This document shows positions 11,153 to 22,245 of a stretch of DNA of 64,000 bases, one piece after another. The notes below the pieces were generated by a model. The model made no database searches, was not told where the DNA came from, and saw only the letters and a list, made by a program, of their open reading frames with translations. Position 1 is the stretch's first letter. Each line of letters opens with the position of its first letter. The stretch lies in contig NC_080425.1 in NCBI RefSeq assembly GCF_029873635.1, forward strand, positions 47,643,678-47,707,677, read 5' to 3'. The position numbers and the translations under genes were made by a program. The DNA is from Malania oleifera. Taxonomy: Eukaryota; Streptophyta; Magnoliopsida; Santalales; Ximeniaceae.

Positions 11153-11284
11153 TAATAGTATTTTTACTCTGATACCCCTACAACGACTACGAGAAAACAC
11201 CTATGTAGCGAAAAACGTAAAACTGTACAACCACTATTACAATACCAGAATATAGTATTATCCCCAAAACATATATATATATAT
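11069..11284 (-). mobile_element. 5' LTR of the Tekay element, part 1 (U5 end)
   Basis: From the LTR end (minus strand ...GGTAGTTACA) to an AT dinucleotide tract where the Athila element begins at 11285. The LTR resumes at 18838, also in an AT tract. Includes (TA)n at about 11107-11149. Confidence 0.75.
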
Positions 11285-13433
11285 TGATCGGTACAAAACT
11301 ACAAGTGCACAGTATCATACTTTTATAATACAGTGATGTGAAGAGTATCGTCCTCACGGATTGATGTTTTAATTTTACCAAGTATTGAAATTGTACTAAT
11401 CCTGATTTTGTTTAGAAAGATTGATAATTTTAGAATACGAAATTGAAATAAGGCTACTTTAAATAAACTATTCAATGGAAAATAAAACTGGTTGCCACGT
11501 ATCAAATTAATGAGGGTGAAAACTTCTAGGAAACTAATTTCACCAAGTTTCTCACTATGCTTTACTCATCTAGCTAATTTGATTTTGTTTACTCTGTTTA
11601 TTAGCAAATCTCCAAATTTTTTTCCTAAAAGCCTCTTTTGATTTTCAATCAGAACCTATTCTTGTTTATTATTTAACATAAGAGTATGCAAATTAATAAC
11701 CCAAGAACGTAATAAGACCCTCGATTTTTTTTATGCTACGTAAGTTCATACAAGTCTTTCAATCTCTATATTCACCTATGCTGAATTATCTTGGATCTAT
11801 CCTATAATTCCCCTTTTTCGGTAGCAAATCACATGACCAACATCATATAATTAATGACAAGTTAATTAAAAGCATTACGCACGGAATAATTCTAACAAAC
11901 ATTAAAGAAAATTACTTCAGATTAGCATCAAAAAGTAAACATAGTTTAAAACTGGGCTACATCATTTTCCTAGAATAAAAAAATTAGATCATGCCGAAAA
12001 ATAAATAAAACATAAACGTTTTCACCATGCGTTCTTTTATTTGGAGAGTAGAAGAAAAATCAACACCCACAACACTGTCGTCGTGCGCTGTGAACACCCT
12101 GAGCACCGTCGTTGTTTGCCGCTTTTCGGTTCCCAAAAAGATATTATTTTTTGTGTGCCACCAGCCACCTCTCTTGCTACTATTTTTTTTTACCTTCATC
12201 CACACAGCTGCCTCCAAAAGCCACCCAAAAGAATTCCCTGGCTGCCTCCAAGAAGACCTCCTCGGCTGCCTCTTATGTATGTCTCCCAAAAAAATATTTT
12301 ATTAAAAAAAACCTCTAGTGTGTGGTGCAGCCTCCTTCTTGTGTCTCCCCCAAAAGAACCCTTTTTCCCAAAAACCCTTGTGCACGACCTCCCAGTTTAG
12401 CGCTCCTCACGGCCTCCCCTAAAAAAATCCTAAATGGCCTACCCCTTTTTGACTTTTCCACATAATTTCTTTTCTTTCCTTTTCTTTCTTTTCTTTTCTT
12501 TCTTTTGTGTTTCACCCAGAACATCACCTAAAGGACCTGGCTGCATGGCAGGGTCACATCATCTTTTATTTTTTATTTTTTATTTTATTTTTCAAAAGCA
12601 CATGGTCTGCCCTGACTTTGAAGCCCGATTTCGACCTTCCTACAGCACATAACTCTCAAGGCTCAAAACATAAAAATTGTAGATAACTTCCTCTGATTTC
12701 CACAAAATTTTGAATTATCTCAATCGAAGTTCGAAAGAGAAAGTTACGCCCAGATTACGAAGTAATGTTGAGTTAGTCCATAAAAATAACGTATGATAAC
12801 TTCACGTCCTATTTCGACCTTGATGTGTCTGGTATTTCTCAAAACTCAAAAAATGAAAGTTGTAGAGAGTTCTCTTAGCTTTTTACAGAATCTTTAATCA
12901 TCTAAATTTGATGTCCGATGAGAGAGTTATGCATAGATTACACACAAGCTCATTCATACACAATTCACACAACTTTGATAATTTCCTCGAATTTCTATAG
13001 AATTTTGAATTATTTCAATCGGAGTTCGGACGAGAAAGTTACGCCCAGATTATGAAGTAATGTTGAGTTAGTCCATAAAAACAGCATATGGTAACTTCAC
13101 GTCCAATTTCAACCTTGATGCATCTGGTATTTCTCAAAACTCAAAACATGAAAGTTGTAGAGAGTTCTCTTAGCTTTTTACAGAATCTTTAATCATCTAA
13201 ATTTGAGGTCAGATGAGAGAGTTATGCATAGATTACTCACAAGCTCATTCATACACAATTCACACAACTTTGACGCAAGTCACTCATGTAATTTCATCAT
13301 TATATAGCCATCAAGAACAGTATACTCACGTAAAATTAACTAGCAAGCACAATTTAGAGTTAATGTAGTCATATAAATTCGAGTATAAATAGGCAAAACT
13401 TCGAAGCGTGTGTAATGTGTATGACTCGTGACA
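11285..13433 (-). mobile_element. 3' LTR of the Athila-type element
   Basis: Plus strand begins TGATCGGTACAAAACTACAAGTGC and matches the copy starting at 17563 over most of its first 900 bp, so these are the two LTRs. It contains a 295-bp tandem duplication absent from the other copy. The right boundary is uncertain: 13433 (GTGACA followed by CCCC) is the best TG...CA candidate. The open frames at 12027-12400 on both strands are not conserved as protein and are left out. Confidence 0.65.
12690..13280. repeat. 295-bp tandem duplication inside the Athila LTR
   Basis: TTTGAATTAT(C/T)TCAATCG(A/G)AGTTCG recurs at about 12710 and 13005, and TATTTCTCAAAACTCAAAA, CTTTTTACAGAATCTTTAATC and ACAATTCACACAACTTTGA recur at the same 295-bp spacing. 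The copies differ by a few percent. The 5' LTR copy (17563 onward) has a single, shortened version. Confidence 0.85.
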
Positions 13434-14831
13434 CCCCAGATATCCATGGACACCTACAAAACTGTTGCTTTGACTCGACCTAACTAGTATACCCTTAAAA
13501 AAACTCGAAAAGAATGATTTGACTCGTCATATGTGAGGAGGAGTGTCATGATCAAACATCCCACATACTGCAAGGAACAAACACTAAATGTACAGAGTGG
13601 ACAAGTCTGAAAAGGATCCAGCCTATTTATGAGGTGTCGGGTCCTTCACCCTAGCATCTACTCACCTACTTGCCATATCCAACCAAGACCACCCTAGATT
13701 AACTTATTCATAAACGAGACATGAATACATCTGAGACATTAGGCGGGTGAAGAGTCTTCATATGTGGAGAACATGTGTCGTGTCCCTGACTTTTGTTGTA
13801 ATTGTGTCTAGCAAGTATTAATCTTTCACCTCTTATGGGGTATTTCTATTTCTATTTTTTCTTTCTTTTACTCATTTTTCAATTTCTTTCTTTTCATGGT
13901 TAGTTAGGACAATCATAACATTTATTTTATTGTTTTCATACCACCCATGTGCATTAAGCTCAAACAAGAGACCATGAAATAAGTCTATTTCTAGGGATGA
14001 CTCAGCCTTCACATCTTGAGTAGGCTACAAGACCTAGGTTTCTATCTTCCCACTAGATGTCACCCCTAGGCTAGCAAGTAAAAAACCAAGACTAGTGTAC
14101 AAAGAATATCCATAAAAAATAAGAAAATTTTAGTTTCATGAACTTTGAGTTGACGTCAAGAACTTAAAAGAATGATAAATGACTCAACAGTACCTTACAA
14201 GGCATCAAAGTCGCCACAGGCGCTCTCTCAGTGTTCACAAGGAACCCTAAGTGCTACAAGTCACGTGAACATTTAGTTTTTTATTAGCCTCAAGAGATAC
14301 CATGTGGATACAAGAGTTTATATAGCCAGATTAACACAATTGAACTACCAATCAACCTTCAATGAGTACAATTCATAGTTTAGCCATATAAAGAGAAATG
14401 ACACATAAATGACCCAAGTGTGTACTCTTAGGTTATATGCAAGTATTTGAAGGGCATAAGTAGTGTCACTCATTGCCTAATCATCCATATTCAATTTTTT
14501 TTTTCATGTTATTCAAAATGAGAAAGATTGAAGAAAAAAAAGAAACTTCCCTGGCTTCTTGGTGAATCCGTCGATAAATTAAATTTTCAACTCTTTACTC
14601 GTGTCAAATAGACCTGCATGAAAAATATAAATTATTCAAAGGTTAATAGATAAATAAATAAAGTAATAAAGATAAAATAAATAAACAAAAGAAAAAATCT
14701 TTAGGTTGCCTCCCACAAGCGCTTGTTTTAATGTCTCCAGCCAGACTTTTCAATCTTCATCAACCAGGATCTCCAAGAGCAATAAATGCACAGTTCCTCT
14801 CCTTTTGTTCTCCATAGTAGTACTTTAATCT
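13434..14831 (-). other. 3' non-coding region of the Athila element
   Basis: About 1.4 kb between the integrase remnant and the 3' LTR. No envelope-like frame, gene or tandem repeat is recognisable. Athila elements often have a long region here that can hold an env-like ORF; none is intact. Confidence 0.5.
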
Positions 14832-15194
14832 CTAACCATTAATTTTGAATATATTCCCTATCTTCTCCTTTAAGTCTATCGCTCCAAAAGGGAAAACTTT
14901 GTCAATTGTATAAGGACCTGTCCATCTTGACCTTAACTTACCCGGGAAGAGTTTTAATCTTGAGTTGAAGAGTATAACTTGTTGTCCTAGAGCAAACTCA
15001 TGCCTAAGACTTTGTTTGTCATGCCACTTCTTCGTCTGCTCTTTGTAGATTTTTTCATTTTTATACTCATCACCTGAGAACGCATAGCATAAATGCTTAG
15101 GGAATTTCTTCAACTTTGGAGATATAGGTTGCTTCATGTTTTCTTTGGAGATTACAAAATATGTCTTTGCTACCATAGGTTCTAGCCTCTCCAC
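14832..15194 (-). pseudogene. Athila pol deletion product: pre-RT linker fused to integrase C-terminus
   Basis: A 120-codon open frame made of two distant pieces of Athila pol. Its first ~45 codons ([21 protein letters not shown]) are the linker that precedes RT. The rest ([52 protein letters not shown]) is the integrase C-terminal domain. The junction lies near 15066-15078. RT, RNase H and the integrase core, normally around 3 kb, are absent, yet the frame stays open across the join. No enzymatic function is expected. Confidence 0.85.
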
Positions 15195-15224
15195 ACACTG
15201 ATGTGTTGTAATCTGCTACAAGGA

Positions 15225-15720
15225 TCATTTTAGGTGATCAGCTGGTACATCTTTTTGAAAGGCTTTTTCTACACCTTGCTGAATGTCATCTACCCGAAAG
15301 CAAGTGCTTGGATCTTCTAGGAATCTAATGTTTTGGGAGATGTTGAACATAACATCTTCCTTGTCCACTCTTAATGTTAACTCACCCTTTTGAACATCAA
15401 TTAAAGCCCTTCTAGTGGCCAAGAATGGTCGGCCAAGAATTAATGGAGCTTCTTGGTCATCCTCCATATCTAACACCACTAAATTAGCAGGAAAAATGAA
15501 TTTGTCCACCTTTATTAATACTTTTTCTATGATTCTGCATGGATACTTAATGGATCGGTCTGCTAGTTGCAAAGATGGTTGTTTGTTTCATCTCTCCAAG
15601 TCCTAATTTCTTATAAACAAAAAGTGGTATAAGATCAATGCTACCACCAAGATCATATAAAACTTTATCAAAAAAATGAATTTCCAATAGTGCAAGGCAA
15701 AGTAAACTCCCTGGATCTTT
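15225..15720 (-). pseudogene. Athila-type aspartic protease
   Basis: The minus strand has DLGGSIDLIPLFVYKKLGLG (about 15655-15600; Athila proteases use D-L-G instead of D-S-G), then after a frameshift LQLADRSIKYPCRIIE, KVDKFIFPANLVVLDMEDD and LILGRPFLATRRALIDV. This is the canonical domain order. The frameshift lies near 15575-15600 and a stop at 15225 ends the frame just before the pre-RT linker. Confidence 0.85.
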
Positions 15721-15726
15721 TAATTT

Positions 15727-17351
15727 TTAAGACAATTTTTGTTGAAGAATAGCACTGTATTCTTTGGGAAGCTTCACTATTTCAAACTCCTCCAACCTTA
15801 TTTTCTTTGAAATGATGCCCTTCAGGAATTTGACATAATTTGGCATTTGTTCCAAGGCATCTGCAAAAGGAATGTTTATGTGATTTTTCTTAAAAATGTA
15901 TAAAAACTTAGAAAATTGCTCATTTAATTTTTGTTTTTGAAAACATTGAGGATAAGGAAGTGGAGTAGAGAGAATAAGAGGATTTTCTATAAATGAAATT
16001 GTTGGAGGCGTGTCCGTCTCTTTTGGTGTGTCATCCACAATCTCGTCTTCTTTCACTTTATTCTTGCCTTGGCCATTTTTTTCAGCTGTAGGGGTGGACA
16101 TGGTTTCCTTTTCTGGTGATTTCTCGATTTTTCTTCTACTCCTAAGTGTGATGGCCTTGCATTGTTTCTTAGGATTCACTTCTATGTTGCCAAGAAAAGT
16201 TCCTCTCTATTGGGCATTGATGGTCAGGGCCAGTTGCCCAATTTGCATTTCAAGATTCTTCATAGTGGCTCCCATATTGCTATAATGAGTCTCATTGTCC
16301 AGCCATGAATCAGTCTTTTGAAACCTTGCTTTTGTCTCCTCAACAAATGATATAAGGGCATCCTCAAGTGACATCTTCTTCTCACCTTGATGACTATCAA
16401 GTCCCGGAGGAGGTTGCAACACATTCCTTGTATTTCCATAAGACAAACTCTCATGATTTCGAAGCCCTGGATAGTAATATTGTGGCAAAGGATCACCATG
16501 ATAATTGTAGTTCTGATTGTTGATGTATTGAACCTGTTCTTGACTCGCTCCATTGCTTGGATCTATCCTACTTGTAGCTACCACATATTCTGCACTTTGT
16601 GGTATCCTCTAGGTTGTCATAACTAAAATTTGATGGGATAGAGAAGCAACTTGAGCTGAAAGTGAAGCAAACGACTCCAATTTATGAATCCCAACAACTT
16701 TCTTAGCCATAGTTCTTTTAGTTAGCCATTGATAGTTATTTGAGGTCATTTCTTCCAAAAGAGCAGTAGCACCCTCAAGTGTATTTGACATCAAAGTTCC
16801 CCCAGATGCAGCATCAACTAAAGTCCGAGTTTGCCGATTTAACCCATTATAGAACATCTGAATATGTAACCAATCCGAAAATCCATGTTGTGGGTAATGT
16901 CGAATCAAATCCTTATACCTTTCCTAAGCTTCATAGAGTGTCTTAGTCTAATGGTGTCTTCAGTAACACCATTGATCTTTACGGTATCACAAATCTCTAG
17001 AAAGATCGCCAGACGGATATTGGGATCATCAAGTGGTGATCCATTGAATTGGGCCTGCTGCACCATGCTGATTAATGCGAGTTTGAGCTCAAAATTGTTG
17101 GCATTAATGGGTTGGCATTTGATACCTGAATAGTTATCATTCACAACTTGCCATACATAATCCTTTAAGGCGCGTGGCTGCACATTGTGCTGTCCGTTAT
17201 CCATAGCTAGTACCTTCTTCTTCTTCTTCTTCTTCTTCTTCTTCTTCTTCTTCTTCTTCTTCTTCTTCTTCTTCTTCTTTCTTAGTGCCCTGAGAGTTCT
17301 TTCAATCTCCGAATCAAAAGGAATAATCTCACGAGTTTTAGCACTGCGCAT
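15727..17351 (-). pseudogene. Athila-type gag with poly-lysine expansion and deletions
   Basis: Starts MRSAKTREIIPFDSEIERTL at 17351, the usual Athila gag start, followed by about 22 lysines encoded by a microsatellite. Capsid motifs follow: INANNFELK, FNGSPLDDPN, LEICDTVKINGV. After TIRLR about 45 residues of capsid (the LFPFSLRDKA block) are missing and the frame resumes in another phase at YKDLIRHYPQHGFSDWL (about 16905). Further parts are YNGLNRQTRTLVDAASGG, LLEEMTSNNYQW, PPPGLDSHQ, NMGATMKNLEMQIGQLA and, after a frameshift near 16200, NPKKQCKAITLRSRR to the FADALEQMPNYVKFLK region. Clear identity, several breaks. Confidence 0.9.
17213..17280. repeat. (CTT)22 microsatellite inside gag
   Basis: About 68 bp of uninterrupted CTT/TTC, read on the minus strand in frame as AAG (lysine) codons. 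It lies exactly within the gag N-terminus and keeps the frame. Confidence 0.95.
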
Positions 17352-17445
17352 CCAACATTAAAAAAAAAAAAAAAAAAAAACCTGAAATAAAGAAGGTAAA
17401 AATAAAATAAAATAAAATAAAATAATGTGAAAAATAATAAAATAA

Positions 17446-17476
<31 letters not shown>

Positions 17477-17538
17477 AAATTCTAAATTAAAACCAAGATT
17501 ACTTTGCATCGATATTGGCAAAAATAAGAAAAACTCGA

Positions 17539-17556
17539 TCCCCGGCAACGGCGCCA
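17539..17556 (-). other. Primer-binding site (Asp-tRNA type) of the Athila element
   Basis: The minus strand reads TGGCGCCGTTGCCGGGGA, the classical Athila PBS. It is separated from the LTR end at 17563 by 6 bp. Confidence 0.95.
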
Positions 17557-17562
17557 AAAACT

Positions 17563-18835
17563 TGATTGGTGCAAAACTGCAAGTGCACAGTATCTTAGTT
17601 TTATAATATAGTGATGTGAAGAGTATCGTCCTCAGGGATTGATGTCTTAATTTTACCAAGTACCGAAATTGTACTAATCTTGATTTTATTTAGAAAGATT
17701 AATAATTTTAGAATGCAAAATTGAAATAAGGCTACTTTAATTAAACTACTCAACTGAAAATAAAACTGGTTGCCACGTATCAAATTAAAGAGGGTGAAAA
17801 CTTCTAAGAATCCGATTTCACCTAGTTTCTCACAATGCTTTACTTATCTAGCTAATTTGACTTCGTTTTCTCTGTTTGTTAGCAAATCTCCAGTTTTTTT
17901 TTTCCAAAAGCCTCTTTCAATAGTCAATTAGAACCTATTCTTGTTTATTACTTAACATAAGAGTATGCAAATTAATAACCCAAGAACACAATAAGACCTT
18001 CGATTTTTTTATGCTATGTAAGTTCATACAAGTCTTTCGATCTCTATATTCACCTACGCTGAATTATCCTAAATCTATCCTATAATTCCCCCTTTCGGTA
18101 GCAAATCACAAGACCAACATCATCTAATTAATGGCCAGTGAATTAAAAGCATTAAGTGCATAATAACTCAAACAAATATTAAAGAAAACCACTTCAGATT
18201 AGCATCGAAGAGCAAGTATAATTTAAAACTGAGCTACATTATTTTCTAGGATACAAAAATTAGCTCATGCTAAAAATTAAATAAAACACAAATGTTTTCA
18301 CCATGCATTCTTTTATTTGGAGAGTAGAAGAAAAATCAACACCCACAGCACCGCTGTCGCACACCGCGAACACCCTGAACACTGTTGTTGTTTGCCGCTT
18401 TCCGATTCCCGAAAAGATAATATTTTTTTTCTGTGTGCCACCAGCCACCTCCCTTGCTATTGTGTGTGTTGACCTTCAGACTTGCAGCCGCCTCCACTAT
18501 TTCTCAAAACTCAAAACATTAAAATTGTAGAGGGTTCACTTAACTTTCTACAGCATCTTGAATCATCTGAATTTGACATCGGATGATAGAGTTACATATA
18601 GATTACGAAATAGTATTGAAAACGGCCTCTCTTTATGTGCATGGCTCGACTTACAAAAATTACCCTGCAATAATAAAATATGACTGTCCGTAGATTTTCA
18701 ATAAAAGTAGGTTAATTATCTTTAAAATTATCAGGTGAGCTCGATGATTAAAATATTAGACAAAATCAAGCATTTAATTAAAATTATGATCTTGAATGTA
18801 TGAATTTAAATGCATAATTATGCAAATGTGGCACG

Positions 18836-18837
<2 letters not shown>
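17563..18837 (-). mobile_element. 5' LTR of the Athila-type element
   Basis: Plus strand begins TGATTGGTGCAAAACTGCAAG, matching 11285 onward. Similarity is clear to about 18480, then jumps (deletion of several hundred bases relative to the other LTR), continues to about 18610 and fades. The outer end is inferred from the return of the Tekay LTR in an AT tract at 18838; a clean target duplication cannot be read because both flanks are AT repeats. Confidence 0.6.
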
Positions 18838-18896
<59 letters not shown>

Positions 18897-19674
18897 TACA
18901 CATATTCCTAGCAACATCTATCAAAACCCCTGAATGCAAATCAAGATACATCCTCTTGAAAACACTTACGCTACAAACATGGCAATGTAAATGACCTCTC
19001 TATCTTCGAGCCTAATCTGCTCGTCTAGTTAGATCACCTGAAAAATGTTAAATTATTGAGATGAAACAGCTCTCAGTAAAAAGAAATATACTATTACAAG
19101 TGTGTGGCAACTGAATTTATATGAATAATATACCAATAATTAACTGCAACTGATATAACACGTAAAATGATGTACAGTATAACTCACACCTATGTGGCTT
19201 AAAATACAACTTTATTATCTGAACTTTCTAATTATTCGTACTGCTAGTATTATAATATATATGATGTTATTCTGTAATTCTATATACATATAAATAACTA
19301 TGTAAACATTCCCTGGAAAAATATATGTCATGATTTAACCCCTCATGACAGGGTTGTGCGACCCATAGGCAGGACTTAACACTGGTTGGCCTACCAGGAT
19401 AAGTCAATCGAAACTCTATCATCATCAGATCGGCCTCCTCAACGCAGAATACTGGGGAGCCTACAATCCCTCTAAAGCATGGTAACTTATCTCCCCATCG
19501 TCAAACCGGCCACCTCAACCCAGATTTCTGGTGAGCCTGCAATCCCTCCAAGGCTTGGTTGACTAAAACCCACACACTATCTAAGATATGTGGTTGCACT
19601 CTGATTTGAAATAGCTAAAGTGCCTTACTCTGCTGACTGAATTGATTCATTAGGGATCTGATATTATATAATAC

Positions 19675-19708
<34 letters not shown>

Positions 19709-20292
19709 GTGTGTGTGTGTGTGTGTGCATCTTACTGTTTTACCATGATTTTGATACCACTGGAATAACCATAACATTGTGATATCTAATCTAAGTAACT
19801 ATAATATCTGTATAGCTGAATATCTGAATATCTGAATGACCGAGTATCTAAATGTTATGGTTTTGAAATCTGTAAATATCATGGTATTCTATAAATTCCG
19901 AAAATATAAGTTTCTGTATGTATACTATCATGGTATTCTAAAATTGCTATAACACATGTTTCCGTGCACATACTGTAAATCATGTTATACTGGAAGCTAT
20001 ATAAATTCTATATTGATCTGCTAATAACTCATGCCATACAACTAAATAAATCCATATTCTGAAATCTGTATTTTCTAGAAATAAAATAATTTATGAACTG
20101 TATACTTAATTGGAAAAATATATAATTTAATTCCTTTAAACATCTATAAGTCACATCCCAAAATACATATACTTTACTTATAACAATTTCTAAAATTTCT
20201 AGCATAGCATATTTCCCTTACCTAGCAAACTGAGTTCATTTGTCAATCCTAACTCACGCCCACTGCATTCATAATTCCAAAATCCCGAAATT

Positions 20293-20319
20293 GTACACAC
20301 ATGCACACACACGCGCGTG

Positions 20320-20388
<69 letters not shown>
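20293..20388. repeat. 96-bp alternating purine-pyrimidine tract
   Basis: Starts GTACACACATGCACACACAC, passes through a CG/TG core (20311-20326), then (CA)n and (TA)n, with strict purine-pyrimidine alternation throughout. Such sequence, above all the CG and CA parts, can adopt Z-DNA. Confidence 0.9.
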
Positions 20389-20391
<3 letters not shown>

Positions 20392-20840
20392 CGTCAATCA
20401 ACTGAATCCCTAGAATAATTTCCATGCTCACATTTTCCTATACTATAGTTTATTTATCATTTACTTGGGTTCCTGATCCTTAACCCATGCTTGTGGTGCT
20501 TGGAAGTCCAAACCCTAAAATCGTAACACCCTAGTTTGATCATCCTAAACACCAATATATCAATATGTAATATAAAATCTAGTCTTAGAAAAGCCTACTA
20601 ACCAAATATACCTTAAATAACTCACTTACCCTGATTTTGGGATGGTGCCCAAACTTCTCAAACCAAAATTTTGGTCTAGCTAAGTTGTAGAGAATCTCCC
20701 CAGGATCATCATGGTAGCTTCTGATCGTCGAACTGGGGAGAAATGGAGCAGAAAATCTAGAGAGAAGGTAGAGAGGCTGAAATTCTAGAGAGAGAAATAG
20801 AAGGGAAACGAAATTTCTTACTGGAAATGTGATTTTTGCA

Positions 20841-20848
20841 TATTTATA
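20841..20848 (-). promoter_or_regulatory. Putative TATA box of the Tekay LTR
   Basis: The minus strand reads CCTATAAATATGC, about 285 bp into the LTR and directly downstream of the palindrome array. Confidence 0.6.
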
Positions 20849-20870
20849 GGTGACCGACCTGACATGTGGC

Positions 20871-21061
20871 TTCGTTGACGAGACACGTGGCCTCATCGAC
20901 GAAGTGAAGAAAGCAGTTCATTGACAAAGGTAAAGAACTCATCGATGAACCAATGGGTTTGAAATACAACCTCTCGAAATCTCTTCATCGATGAAACACT
21001 GAACTTCGTATATGAATCCTACAAGGAGTTCGTCGACGAAACCAAGGCATTCATCGATGAA
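20871..21061. repeat. Palindrome array TTC(G/A)TCGA(C/T)GAA in U3
   Basis: Perfect 12-bp palindromes TTCATCGATGAA (20984, 21050) and TTCGTCGACGAA (21029), plus near copies at 20871, 20893 and 20939. The two forms differ only by C-to-T changes in CpG. Confidence 0.9.
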
Positions 21062-21132
21062 CCTTGTTTTAACCCTTTTTAAATTTTCCTTCCTCTCCAT
21101 TATTTTATTATTATTATTTTCAGGTCTCTACA

Positions 21133-21470
21133 TCATAGGTCTCCTTACAATTTGATGACTAAGTTGCATAGGATACCCATGTGGAACAAGGAAAGCCTCA
21201 TAAACATAGTGAGTAGATGAAAAATAATAAGGAACACATGGGTGTCATTGAAGAACAATTAAGACCAGCCTAAAACATACAAAATTTGGAGTCAATAGAG
21301 TTTGAATATTGTCGATGCCTATTTTTTACCCAAAGGTCTTTTATAGTAGTCAATGGGTTTAAGAAAGTTTTAAGCCCTTTTATGGTGATTTAACTACCAT
21401 TTAGGGCCTCTGAAGGGCTTCTTAGGGCTTTAGTTGTGTCTCAAAGGCTTCTAGGCTTATCTAGGATTCT
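21133..21470. other. Unassigned spacer
   Basis: About 340 bp between the Tekay LTR and the LINE relic. No motif, repeat or gene recognised. Confidence 0.4.
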
Positions 21471-22167
21471 TTGGATAGAAAAATCCTCGATGCAATCTCA
21501 AAAACAAATGAAGGTGTAGATTTCCTGTGGAGAAACAAGGTTGAAACCTTCTTGTGTAAACTTGATCTGGAGAAGGCTTTTGATCATGTAAATTGGGATT
21601 GCCTTAAAAACATTATGACTGTCATGGGATTTGGAGAAAAATGGAGGAATTGGATTAAATGATGCATCTCAAGAGCCACCTTCTCGATGTTGGTTAACGG
21701 AGAAGCTACTGGATTCTCTAAGAGCTCAAGGGGCCTAAGGTAAGGCGGTCCCTTCCCCTTTGTTTTGGTTATGGAAGCTCTTTCTCAGACGATCTCCAAA
21801 GTCATGACCAAAACTTTGTTTGGGGGAAATAAATATTCATAATTCGTCACACTCCGTTGCTTTATCCCATCTCTTATTCGCAAACAATACTTTGATCTTC
21901 TCCAACTACTTTTCCTCTACTTTCAATAATTTACAGGCAATTCTGTTTTGTTTTAAGGCAGTCGCGGGATTAAAAGTAGCTATCAGCTTATCAAAAAGTT
22001 TTATCTTTCTGATTGGAGCCCTTGAAGGTGCAGAGAAGAAGATTAAAATTCTCAACTGCAATCTGGATACCTTTCCCACATCGTACTTGAGACTTCCCAT
22101 GGGAGTCAAGTCAAATGCTAGGTTTATTTGGGATACGGTGGTGGACAAAATGCATGTCTTTTGGTGA
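21471..22167 (+). pseudogene. LINE-1-type reverse transcriptase fragment
   Basis: Non-LTR retrotransposon RT relic. 21471-21662 reads RKILDAISKTNEGVD...CKLDLEKAFDHVNWD...GFGEKWRNWI, RT blocks 1-3. A stop and frameshifts follow, with ATFSMLVNGEATGF and SSRGLR still visible. 21820-22167 reads LSHLLFANNTLIFS...FKAVAGLKVAISLSKS...FPTSYLRLPMGVK...IWDTVVDKM. The catalytic box normally F/Y-A-D-D is FANN, so both metal-binding aspartates are lost. No endonuclease domain or poly-A tail is seen: a fragment of about 700 bp from a 5-6 kb element. Confidence 0.85.
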
Positions 22168-22245
22168 AATGGCATACCAACAAGTCATTAACTAGTTATA
22201 TAATATTGATATGTGTAATCCAGTCTTCTGCTTTGATTTTCAATT

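Larger units (their letters stand above)
18838..21132 (-). mobile_element. 5' LTR of the Tekay element, part 2 (U3, R)
   Basis: Ends on the plus strand at CAGGTCTCTACA, so on the minus strand the LTR starts TGTAGAGACCTG. With 11069-11284 this gives an LTR of about 2.5 kb. U3 carries an array of palindromes (20871-21061) upstream of a TATA box (20841). (TA)n tracts lie at 18838-18891 and 19679-19706. No gene is seen; short open frames are chance. Confidence 0.7.

Noticed and set aside
12027-12400. Overlapping 92-120-codon frames inside the Athila LTR, both strands
   Set aside because: The corresponding frames in the other LTR (18260-18530) are truncated and not conserved as protein.
18636-21132. 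Alternative reading of this stretch as one independent solo LTR
   Set aside because: The flanks CTTTA and TCATA do not match, whereas joining 18838-21132 with 11069-11284 gives one Tekay LTR with PBS and gag in the right order.
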